Assembly: GCA_030433335.1 (NCBI GenBank)
Contig: JAUILL010000037.1
Location: 1-32,226, forward strand
DNA length: 32,226 nt
Direction of reading: 5' to 3'
DNA from: Alphaproteobacteria bacterium
Lineage (GTDB): Bacteria; Pseudomonadota; Alphaproteobacteria; Rhodobacterales; Rhodobacteraceae
Shown here: positions 26,425-32,226 of the stretch, piece after piece
Position numbering within the stretch: position 1 is the stretch's first letter
Layout: every line of letters begins with the position of its first letter
The notes under the pieces: model-generated
The model's database searches: none
The model's input: only the letters and a program-made list of their open reading frames with translations
What the model was told of the DNA's origin: nothing
Position numbers and translations under genes: made by a program

Positions 26425-26792
26425 TAGAGAAGCCCGCGCCAGTAGATCACCGCGCCCAAAAGGACAATCACGGCAAACACCTTCAATAGAATATCTGCGA
26501 CCAGGTGAAGGCGCTTTTTCCGCCGGTTTGGATCGGCCTGTCGCAACAGGTGTTTGCGCAGGATCTTGGCATTCTGTTCTGCCGTCTTGGTATCGATCTG
26601 AAGCGCAAGTTTGGGGTGACGCGCCAGAGCAGACGTCTGATTGAACTCTTCGGCGGCGCGGCGAATTTTACGGGGCAGCTTGCGACCGGCCCGCGCGGTC
26701 TGGGTGTCCAAGGATGTGCCTTTGACCCCCAATCGGGATTGCATCAGCCCCGAAAGTTCGGTTTCGATGGAGGCGATCTCGTTCGGGGTCAT
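26424..26792 (-). CDS. Hypothetical protein with C-terminal membrane anchor, 122 residues
   Basis: I do not recognise a family. The protein begins MTPNEIASIETELSGLMQSRLG, is predicted mostly helical, and is strongly basic in the middle (RKLPRKIRRAAEEF, RRKKRLHLV). It ends in one hydrophobic helix (about 98-117, ILLKVFAVIVLLGAVIYW) and RGLL. The arrangement suggests a cytoplasmic helical domain anchored in the inner membrane by its C-terminus. The start at 26792 has AAGGAAG six bases upstream; an earlier ATG at 26858 is in frame but lacks support. It is transcribed divergently from the alpha/beta hydrolase gene and shares a bidirectional terminator with gnd. Confidence 0.75.
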   Translation of the reverse strand: MTPNEIASIETELSGLMQSRLGVKGTSLDTQTARAGRKLPRKIRRAAEEFNQTSALARHPKLALQIDTKTAEQNAKILRKHLLRQADPNRRKKRLHLVADILLKVFAVIVLLGAVIYWRGLL

Positions 26793-26883
26793 GGGTCTTC
26801 CTTCTCGCCATCCGGTCGTAAGATGGCTTATCAGGGCGCGGAAGAGACGTGAATGCAATTGAGCAGAGAAAGATTACACAAAA

Positions 26884-27660
26884 ATGTTGAATTTTGACAC
26901 CTATGGCGCCGGTGATCCTGCATTGATGATTGTTCACGGGCTCTACGGGTCGGCACGGAACTGGGGTGTCATTTCCCGCAGGCTGTCGGACAGTCGCCGC
27001 GTGATCGCTGTCGATCAGCGGAACCACGGGGACAGCCCGTGGTTCGAGGCGCACGGGTATCTCGATATGGCGCAAGATCTGGCAGAGGTCATCGAAGCCG
27101 AAATGCCGGATGGCGCGATCGTTCTGGGGCACTCGATGGGGGGCAAAGCGGCCATGACCTTGGCTCTGACGCGACCAGAGTTGATCAAAGGATTGGTTGT
27201 CGCGGACATTGCGCCCGTGACCTACGCTCACTCGCAAATCCAATATGTGGACGCAATGCGCGGGCTGGACCTGTCGTCGATCGAGACGCGCGGGGACGCG
27301 AACCGCGCGCTCTCTGACGTTGTTCCCGAAGAGGGGGTGCGCGCATTCCTCCTTCAGTCGCTTGACGTCAAAGAAAAGCGGTGGCGGCTCAATCTGGATG
27401 TGCTTGGCGCCGAGATGAAGGGCATCACCGGCTGGCCCCATAGCGACGTGGAGGGGCGCTCATATATTGGTCCTGTCCTGTCACTCGCCGGGGCAAACAG
27501 CGACTATGTCACCACCGAAGGGCGCGAGGCCACAAAGGAATATTTCCCCGCAGCCAAGTTCTTTAAAATCCCCGGCGCAGGCCACTGGCTGCACGCCGAG
27601 AAGCCGCGCGAGTTCGAAGCGGCCGTGCGCACGTGGATTGATGCTCAGGCGTTCTCGTAA
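26884..27660 (+). CDS. Alpha/beta-fold hydrolase (YbfF-like esterase)
   Basis: This 258-residue cytoplasmic hydrolase has the nucleophile elbow GHSMGG at 82-87 with S84. VDQRNHGDSPW at 43-53 is typical of the YbfF/ABHD11 group, the catalytic aspartate is likely D207 in GANSDYV, and H234 lies in GAGHWLHAEKP. HGLYGSARNW at 18-27 is the oxyanion-hole loop. Relatives hydrolyse acyl-CoA or small esters, but the natural substrate is unknown. The start gives MLNFDTYG; the ribosome binding site is weak. Its last 16 bases overlap the end of the convergent 61-residue membrane protein gene. Confidence 0.9.
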   Translation: MLNFDTYGAGDPALMIVHGLYGSARNWGVISRRLSDSRRVIAVDQRNHGDSPWFEAHGYLDMAQDLAEVIEAEMPDGAIVLGHSMGGKAAMTLALTRPELIKGLVVADIAPVTYAHSQIQYVDAMRGLDLSSIETRGDANRALSDVVPEEGVRAFLLQSLDVKEKRWRLNLDVLGAEMKGITGWPHSDVEGRSYIGPVLSLAGANSDYVTTEGREATKEYFPAAKFFKIPGAGHWLHAEKPREFEAAVRTWIDAQAFS

Positions 27661-27830
27661 ATCTGCTTGGCGACGAACCAGCTGATCGGCAGTGCGACGA
27701 CAAATCCGACAGCAGCGGCGATCAGGATTGGCAGCAGGGTGTCATAGCCCATCACCAGTACCACCACGATGAACGAGCCCATGAGGGTTGTGGAAATCAG
27801 GGAAAACAGAGTTGTGGCTAGTCGGAACAT
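27645..27830 (-). CDS. Small two-helix membrane protein (often misnamed CTP synthetase)
   Basis: This 61-residue protein consists almost wholly of two hydrophobic helices, about residues 5-28 and 32-54, ending KQIYENA. Similar small proteins in Rhodobacterales genomes are, as I recall, often labelled CTP synthetase, but nothing here resembles PyrG: there is no glutaminase triad, no ATP site, and it is about a tenth of the length. The start at 27830 has an excellent GAGGAGG six bases upstream, yet that sequence lies in a hairpin (next entry). It overlaps the alpha/beta hydrolase gene tail to tail by 16 bases. Function unknown. Confidence 0.8.
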   Translation of the reverse strand: MFRLATTLFSLISTTLMGSFIVVVLVMGYDTLLPILIAAAVGFVVALPISWFVAKQIYENA

Positions 27831-27836
27831 CGTGGC

Positions 27837-27867
27837 CTCCTCGGGCAGTTGCGCGTTACCCGAGGAG
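27837..27867 (-). promoter_or_regulatory. Hairpin sequestering the Shine-Dalgarno of the 61-residue membrane protein
   Basis: In the minus-strand mRNA, CTCCTCGGG pairs with CCCGAGGAG across a 13-base loop, nine perfect pairs. The 3' arm contains the GAGGAG ribosome binding site six to eight bases before the ATG. When folded, the site would be hidden, so translation may depend on melting or an RNA/protein ligand. Whether transcription starts upstream of the hairpin is not known. Confidence 0.5.
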
Positions 27868-27906
27868 ATTCGTATTCTGAATGCAGAATGTGATCCTTGA
27901 TCTGGA

Positions 27907-28416
27907 TCAGCGTTTCTTCACATACTTGGTCAGGATCACGATGCGCTGGCCTTCGACGCGGCCTTCGATGTGCTCTGCGTTGTCAGGAACTAGCGAAATG
28001 CGGGGTACAGCGGTTCCGCGCTTGGCGGTGAAGCCGCCACCTTTGACGGGCAGGTCTTTGATCAGAACAACCGTGTCACCCTGAGCCAGCTGTACACCAT
28101 TGGAATCGCGGTGAACGGTCTCTTTGATCTCGTTCTCGACCCAAGCGCGGCGCTCATCGTCCAGCCACACCTGTTCGCTCAGATCGCGGGCCCAGTCATG
28201 GTCTGACAGGCGCTCTAGCAGGCGCACGGCCAGAACCTGAGTGGCCGCATCCTCGGACCACATCGCAGAGCCGAGGCAGCGCCAGTGATCGGGCTCTGTG
28301 GTCTCGGCGATCTGGGCAGCACAGACATCGCAAATTTCGGTGGTGGCGCCTTCGGGACCGCCGGTGACGGCGTAGGCAGAGGTCTCGGTTTCGGCAGAAC
28401 ACAGGGCGCAGGGCAT
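27907..28416 (-). CDS. PhnA/YjdM-family zinc-ribbon protein
   Basis: This 169-residue protein has an N-terminal zinc ribbon, C3-x2-C6 and C29-x2-C32, followed by a helical middle and a C-terminal PhnA/YjdM domain (QGDTVVLIKDLPVKGGG to ILTKYVKKR). The family takes its name from E. coli PhnA/YjdM, which is not itself required for phosphonate breakdown; its role remains unsettled, and no phosphonate genes are present. The start at 28416 follows GGAAAG by eight bases; the frame extends 40 codons upstream into the intergenic repeat, which is rejected. It is transcribed in the same direction as lepA but behind the lepA terminator. Confidence 0.88.
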   Translation of the reverse strand: MPCALCSAETETSAYAVTGGPEGATTEICDVCAAQIAETTEPDHWRCLGSAMWSEDAATQVLAVRLLERLSDHDWARDLSEQVWLDDERRAWVENEIKETVHRDSNGVQLAQGDTVVLIKDLPVKGGGFTAKRGTAVPRISLVPDNAEHIEGRVEGQRIVILTKYVKKR

Positions 28417-28495
28417 CGGCAAACTTTCCGGTTGGATACTGTTGCCTTCCCATAGGCCAACGCGCGCGGGGCGAAAACCTGCATCTCGCCCATGC

Positions 28496-28556
28496 TTTTC
28501 ATCTTTGCCCAAATACTCCGGGGGAGTCCGCGGCACGCGGGCGGGGGCAGCGCCCC
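28496..28556 (+). repeat. Second long copy of the AAATACTCCGGGGGAGTCCGC repeat
   Basis: TTTTCATCTTTGCCCAAATACTC is followed by CGGGGGAGTCCGC, a hairpin GTCCGCG/CGCGGGC (28526-28542, one wobble), and GGGGGC/GCCCCC around AGC. The layout is the same as at 23844-23919. The first hairpin's arms differ between copies but remain paired. It lies between the start of the PhnA gene and the end of lepA. Confidence 0.8.
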
Positions 28557-28568
28557 CAAGACGCGCTC

Positions 28569-28593
28569 AAAACAAAAGCGCCCGAAGGCGCTT
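28569..28593 (-). terminator. lepA terminator
   Basis: On the minus strand AAGCGCC pairs with GGCGCTT around a TTCG loop, followed by TTGTTTTG. It begins five bases after the lepA stop codon. Confidence 0.8.
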
Positions 28594-28598
28594 CTGAC

Positions 28599-30398
28599 TT
28601 AGTCGTCCATCTTGAGGGCGTTGATAAACGCCTCTTGCGGGATTTCGACGCGGCCAAACTGGCGCATCTTCTTCTTACCGGCCTTCTGCTTTTCCAGCAG
28701 CTTCCGCTTACGAGTGGCGTCACCGCCGTAACATTTCGCGGTCACGTCCTTACGCAAAGCGGCCAGTGTTTCGCGGGCAATCACTTTGCCGCCGATCGCC
28801 GCCTGAATCGGGATCTTGAACATGTGACGGGGGATCAGCTCTTTGAGCTTCTCGCACATGGCGCGGCCACGGGTTTCGGCGCGGGTGCGGTGCACCATGA
28901 TTGACAGCGCGTCCACAGGCTCGTCGTTCACGAGGATCTGCATCTTCACCAGCGTGTCTTCGCGGTAGCCGGTCATCTGGTAGTCAAAGGACGCATAGCC
29001 CTTGGTCACCGATTTCAGGCGGTCGTAGAAGTCAAAGACAACCTCGTTCAGCGGCAGGTCATAGACAGCCATCGCGCGAGTGCCGGCGTAGGTCAGATCT
29101 TCTTGGATTCCGCGACGATCCTGACAGAGCTTCAGCACGTCACCAAGGTACTCGTCGGGCACCATGATGGTCGCTTTGATGCGGGGCTCTTCGATCCGCT
29201 CGACCTTGGACGGGTCGGGCATGTCGGCAGGGTTGTGCAGCTCGATCAGCTCACCGCCACGCATGTAGATGTGGTAGACTACGCTTGGCGCAGTGGTGAT
29301 CAGCTCGATGTTGTACTCGCGCTCGATCCGGTCGCGGATCACCTCTAGGTGCAAGAGACCAAGGAAGCCGCAGCGGAAACCGAAGCCAAGCGCCGCCGAG
29401 CTTTCCATCTCGTAGCTGAACGACGCATCGTTCAGGGCAAGCTTCTCGATCGCGTTGCGCAGGTCGTCGAATTCAGCGCTGTCCACGGGGAACAGACCGC
29501 AGAAGACCACGGGGATTGATGGTTTGAAGCCCGGAAGCGGGGTCTCGCAACCCTTTTTCTCGGTGGTGATGGTGTCACCGACGCGTGTGTCGCGAACCTG
29601 TTTGATCGATGCGGTCAAGAAGCCAATCTCGCCCGGCCCGAGTTCCGCGATGTCTTGCATCTGCGGACGGAAGACACCCAGCTTTTCAACAGGGTACTGG
29701 CCGCCGGTTTTCATCATCTTGATCCGGTCGCCCTTTTTGATGACGCCGTCGATGACGCGGATGATGACCACAACGCCGAGGTAGGCATCATAGTAGCTGT
29801 CCACCAGCATGGCCTTCAGCGGCGCATTGCGGTCGCCCTTGGGGGCGGGCAGGCGGGTGACGATTGCCTCGAGGACATCGGGGATGCCGATGCCGGTCTT
29901 GGCCGAGATGTGGATCGAGTTCGACGCGTCGATGCCGATCACATCCTCGATCTGCTCTGCCACACGCTCGCAATCGGATGCGGGCAGGTCGACCTTGTTC
30001 AAGACGGGCACGATCTCGTGGTCCGCGTCGATCGCCTGATAGACGTTCGCCAGAGTCTGCGCCTCGACGCCTTGGGTCGAGTCGACCACCAAGAGCGATC
30101 CCTCGACCGCCTGCATCGAGCGGCTGACTTCGTAGGAGAAGTCCACGTGGCCGGGGGTGTCGATCAGGTTCAGCACATAGGTCTGACCGTCCTTGGCCGG
30201 ATAGTCGATCCGGACGGTGTTCGCCTTGATGGTGATCCCGCGCTCGCGCTCGATGTCCATGGAGTCCAGAAGCTGGGCCTTCATGTCACGTTCGGCGACG
30301 GTGCCAGTCAATTGAATCAGCCGGTCGGCCAGGGTGGATTTACCGTGGTCGATGTGGGCAACGATCGAGAAATTGCGGATGTTCGAGAGCTCTGTCAT
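28599..30398 (-). CDS. lepA: Elongation factor 4 (back-translocating GTPase LepA)
   Basis: This ribosome-bound translational GTPase is implicated in translation fidelity and ribosome assembly. The 599-residue length is standard. AHIDHGKST at 14-22 is the G1 P-loop, DTPGHVDF near 80 the G3 motif and NKVD near 134 the G4 motif. The LepA-specific C-terminal region ends [19 protein letters not shown], and it includes [11 protein letters not shown], which reaches the peptidyl transferase centre. The start at 30398 gives [23 protein letters not shown] 12 codons earlier is in frame but coincides with the -35 of a predicted promoter. No Shine-Dalgarno precedes the ATG, in line with a leaderless mRNA. 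Confidence 0.98.
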   Translation of the reverse strand: MTELSNIRNFSIVAHIDHGKSTLADRLIQLTGTVAERDMKAQLLDSMDIERERGITIKANTVRIDYPAKDGQTYVLNLIDTPGHVDFSYEVSRSMQAVEGSLLVVDSTQGVEAQTLANVYQAIDADHEIVPVLNKVDLPASDCERVAEQIEDVIGIDASNSIHISAKTGIGIPDVLEAIVTRLPAPKGDRNAPLKAMLVDSYYDAYLGVVVIIRVIDGVIKKGDRIKMMKTGGQYPVEKLGVFRPQMQDIAELGPGEIGFLTASIKQVRDTRVGDTITTEKKGCETPLPGFKPSIPVVFCGLFPVDSAEFDDLRNAIEKLALNDASFSYEMESSAALGFGFRCGFLGLLHLEVIRDRIEREYNIELITTAPSVVYHIYMRGGELIELHNPADMPDPSKVERIEEPRIKATIMVPDEYLGDVLKLCQDRRGIQEDLTYAGTRAMAVYDLPLNEVVFDFYDRLKSVTKGYASFDYQMTGYREDTLVKMQILVNDEPVDALSIMVHRTRAETRGRAMCEKLKELIPRHMFKIPIQAAIGGKVIARETLAALRKDVTAKCYGGDATRKRKLLEKQKAGKKKMRQFGRVEIPQEAFINALKMDD

Positions 30399-30405
30399 GC
30401 AGGGC

Positions 30406-30434
30406 GATATGCTGTGGAAAACGGGTTTGGTCAA
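30406..30434 (-). promoter_or_regulatory. Candidate lepA promoter giving a leaderless mRNA
   Basis: On the minus strand TTGACC (30434-30429) is followed after 17 bases by CATATC (30411-30406). A start about seven bases further falls at 30399, one base from the lepA ATG. Confidence 0.45.
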
Positions 30435-30581
30435 GCGACTCGGTGGGGCCAGAGCCCCTGTTTTGCATGAATTTGATCGCGGGGCGGCGTCTAACAGATT
30501 CGCGGCACCTGCTATGGGCTAGACAGAGGCCGGTCGAAGGTGGGCAAAACCAGATGGTTTCTCTGTCCGAACGGATGGATG

Positions 30582-30603
30582 GATCGGCAAATCAATGCCG
30601 ATC
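30582..30603. repeat. Perfect 8-bp inverted repeat in the lepA upstream region
   Basis: GATCGGCA at 30582-30589 is repeated inverted as TGCCGATC at 30596-30603 with a six-base centre AATCAA. It could be an operator or a hairpin in the 5' region of the secreted-protein gene, about 100 bases ahead of its start. No T-run follows. Confidence 0.45.
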
Positions 30604-30704
30604 ACAACAAATCCATGGAACATTTAGCCTGTGTTTGTTGAAAGAAAGCGACGCTTACGGCATGCTCCTTGCAAATAGCAGCTTATAGCTAGGGACGAGC
30701 AGTG

Positions 30705-31013
30705 ATGATCCGCAAAACCGTTACACTTCTGTGCACCGCAGGTCTGTTGGCCACCGCAACCGCCACTCTGGCAGGCCCTGTCGAGCGTGCGTGCCGCCAA
30801 TCTGACCGCCCGCAGGCCTCGGCCGCGCTGTGCGGCTGCATTGGCCGTGTCGCCGACCAGACTTTGTCGCGCGCTGACCAGCGTCAGGCCGCCGACTTCT
30901 TCAAGGATTCGGACAAGGCGCAGGAGGTCAAAATGTCGGACCGCCGTAGCCACAAGGAATTCTGGGACCGTTACAAGCGTTTCGGCCAAACCGCAGAGCT
31001 TTACTGCTCCTGA
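30705..31013 (+). CDS. Small secreted conserved protein (often mislabelled arginine transporter)
   Basis: This protein of about 102 residues has a signal peptide (MIRKTVTLLCTAGLLATATATLA, cleavage before GPVERAC). The mature domain is some 80 residues with four cysteines (VERACRQS, LCGCIG, and the C-terminal YCS). The segment RVADQTLSRADQRQAADFFKD and the end FWDRYKRFGQTAELYCS are characteristic of a Rhodobacterales family that, as I recall, is often called arginine transporter. It has no transporter features and is too small, so that label should be distrusted. The periplasmic cysteines suggest disulfides. AGGGA lies nine bases upstream of the ATG; a GTG one codon earlier is also possible. 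Its 3' end overlaps the convergent phosphatase gene by 13 bases. Confidence 0.82.
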   Translation: MIRKTVTLLCTAGLLATATATLAGPVERACRQSDRPQASAALCGCIGRVADQTLSRADQRQAADFFKDSDKAQEVKMSDRRSHKEFWDRYKRFGQTAELYCS

Positions 31014-31453
31014 TCGCGCAGCGCGGCGATCAGGCCGCGCGCAGCATCCTCGATCATATCCAGAGTGCCGTCGAAATCGCGGCTGTAATACGGGTCCGGT
31101 ACATCTGTGCCGGGCTTTTTGCTGTAGTCAGACAACATCCGCACCGGCGTATCGTTTCCTTTAGGCCGCATGGCCTGAACGTCGCGCTGGTTGTTCTTGT
31201 CCATCGTGATGATCAGGTCAAACCGGTCGAAATCCCCTCGCGTGATCTGGCGGGCCCGCAGGTCGCTTAGGTCATAGCCCCGCGCATTGGCGGCGGTTTG
31301 CATGGGCCCGTAAGGAGCTTCGCCCACATGCCACGGACCTGTCCCCGCGCTGTCTAATGTAAGCGCCAAATTCCCTGCCATTGCCCGCACAACGCCCTCT
31401 GCCGACGGCGAGCGGCAGATGTTTCCAAGGCAGACGAAGAGGATGCTGGTCAT
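31001..31453 (-). CDS. Low-molecular-weight protein-tyrosine phosphatase
   Basis: This 150-residue cytoplasmic phosphatase has the active-site loop C8-LGNICR-S (CX5R, with nucleophile C8 and R14) right after the first beta strand, and the general acid D120 in DVPDPYY, as in eukaryotic and bacterial LMW-PTPs. It removes phosphate from phosphotyrosine; the physiological target is unknown, and no tyrosine kinase or exopolysaccharide cluster is nearby. AAGGAAA precedes the ATG by seven bases. It is divergent from cobB and overlaps the secreted-protein gene tail to tail. Confidence 0.93.
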   Translation of the reverse strand: MTSILFVCLGNICRSPSAEGVVRAMAGNLALTLDSAGTGPWHVGEAPYGPMQTAANARGYDLSDLRARQITRGDFDRFDLIITMDKNNQRDVQAMRPKGNDTPVRMLSDYSKKPGTDVPDPYYSRDFDGTLDMIEDAARGLIAALRDQEQ

Positions 31454-31507
31454 GGCGGGTTTCCTTTGTCAGGGTTGAATAAAAACGGGCTAACAGAGGG
31501 CAGGGCA

Positions 31508-32131
31508 ATGGAAAAGATCGTGATTCTGACGGGCGCAGGGATTTCGGCCGAAAGCGGGCTGGGAACGTTCCGCGACGAAGGCGGCTTGTGGGCCGCGCAC
31601 CGGATCGAAGATGTCGCCACCCCCGAAGGCTTTGCCCGCGATCCCAAGCTGGTTCAAAACTTCTACAACATGCGCCGCGCCCAAGCCCGTAAGGCCGAAC
31701 CCAACGCTGCGCACTATGCTTTGGCCAAGCTAGAGCAAGAGTTCACGGGCGAGGTCATCATCGTCACCCAGAACGTGGACGGGTTGCATGAACGCGCGGG
31801 CAGCCGGAATGTCTTGCACATGCATGGCTTCCTCGAAGGGGCGCTCTGCGCCGGTTGCGGCCACCGTTGGCCCGCGCCCCTGAATATGAAGATCACCGAC
31901 CGCTGCCCCAAATGCAAAGAGGTTGCCACGCGCCCCGACATCGTCTGGTTTGGCGAAATGCCCTATGACATGGAGCAGATTTGGGACCACCTGCGCAACT
32001 GCGACTATTTTGTCGCCATCGGGACCAGCGGGAATGTCTATCCGGCGGCGGCCTTCGTGCAGGACGCCGCGCGGCACGGGGCGATCACGATCGAGCTGAA
32101 CCTAGGGTCAGGATTCATAACCAGAACATGA
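31508..32131 (+). pseudogene. cobB: NAD-dependent protein deacylase (Sir2 family), C-terminus cut off by an insertion sequence
   Basis: Sirtuins remove acyl groups from lysines using NAD+. Present are the NAD-binding GAGISAESGLGTFR at 9-22, the Y53-x2-R56 pair typical of desuccinylase/demalonylase-type class III sirtuins, TQNVDGLHERAGS at 87-99, catalytic H106 in LHMHG, four zinc cysteines C114, C117, C133 and C136, and GTSGNVYPAA at 172-181. Residues 1-199, to IELNL, are native. From base 32105 the frame runs into an insertion sequence, adds GSGFITRT and stops. The normal family continues about 30 more residues, including the acidic residue and serine of the NLE-type NAD adenine loop and the last strand and helix. 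The product is probably unstable or inactive. The start at 31508 gives MEKIVILTGAGIS; an in-frame ATG at 31466 is less likely. Confidence 0.88.
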
Positions 32132-32226
32132 CGACTGCCGCTAATGCGCATGCTGACAGGAAGACCTTCGGACACCTGTCGTAGCGTGTTGCGACCCGCC
32201 GCCAATCCTTGAGGCGAGCGAAACTG
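32105..32226 (-). mobile_element. IS5-family insertion sequence, one end, interrupting cobB
   Basis: The element begins at about 32105 with GGGTCAGGATTCATAACC, the probable terminal inverted repeat, directly after a CTA in cobB. It runs to the window edge. Its reverse strand encodes the transposase C-terminus. IS5-family elements often target short TA-containing sites; a TA lies at 32103-32104, but the other end is needed to see the duplication. Confidence 0.85.
32115..32226 (-). CDS. IS5-family transposase, C-terminal fragment (cut by window edge)
   Basis: The reverse strand reads SFARLKDWRRVATRYDR, then CPKVFLSACALAAVVMFWL and a TGA stop at 32117-32115. The LKDWRR-ATRYD segment is the conserved end of DDE transposases of the IS5 family (IS427-like group), just after the catalytic glutamate region, which lies outside the window. 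Only about 36 codons are visible, so integrity of the element cannot be judged. Confidence 0.88.
   Translation of the reverse strand, partial: SFARLKDWRRVATRYDRCPKVFLSACALAAVVMFWL

Larger units (their letters stand above)
30399..30704. other. Divergent intergenic region between lepA and a small secreted protein gene
   Basis: About 306 bases hold the lepA promoter (30406-30434), a perfect inverted repeat (30582-30603), and presumably the promoter of the plus-strand secreted protein. The part near 30620-30690 is more AT-rich. I see no convincing coding frame or RNA gene. Confidence 0.5.

Overview
The window is high-GC alphaproteobacterial chromosome, almost certainly from the Rhodobacterales (Roseobacter/Rhodobacter group). 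The evidence is a GcrA-type cell-cycle regulator, a VPLPA-CTERM sorted protein, DUF1467 beside methylmalonyl-CoA epimerase, a DUF6455 protein, and dispersed intergenic repeats built on GAGTATTTTT/AAAATACTC of the kind common in this order. Gene density is high, and most genes are conserved housekeeping genes in short, alternating transcription units. I see no tRNA, rRNA, CRISPR array, prophage or defence island. Apart from an insertion sequence at the right edge, the region looks like ordinary backbone.

Layout, left: carB (minus strand, missing only its last codons) diverges from a pabB-pabC folate pair followed by a flavin reductase and a strong terminator. Next come a small hypothetical (minus), a GNAT acetyltransferase, aspS, and a DUF1800-DUF1501 pair whose second member has a Tat signal. 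A stand-alone response regulator (minus) faces mce-DUF1467 (plus), and an EI24 membrane protein, a nitroreductase and a histone-deacetylase-like hydrolase follow on the minus strand.

Layout, middle: a DUF167 protein, a 79-residue hypothetical, an M48 lipoprotein protease, a cysteine-rich DUF6455 protein and an IMPACT-domain protein. Then, on the minus strand, a VPLPA-CTERM surface protein, rimO and gcrA. An ABC-2 permease without a local ATPase precedes argD and argF (arginine synthesis) and gnd (pentose phosphate pathway).

Layout, right: a C-terminally anchored hypothetical, an alpha/beta hydrolase, a 61-residue membrane protein, a PhnA/YjdM protein and lepA, then a small secreted protein, a low-molecular-weight phosphatase, and a Sir2-type deacylase (cobB) cut at codon 200 by an IS5-family insertion sequence that runs off the window.

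The most interesting signals are regulatory rather than new protein systems: a 21-codon frame with four consecutive arginine codons ahead of argD; a hairpin that pairs the whole Shine-Dalgarno sequence of the 61-residue membrane protein; two repeat copies whose hairpin arms vary but keep pairing; a probable leaderless lepA promoter; and several perfect inverted repeats in promoter regions. I found no convincing undescribed multi-gene system.
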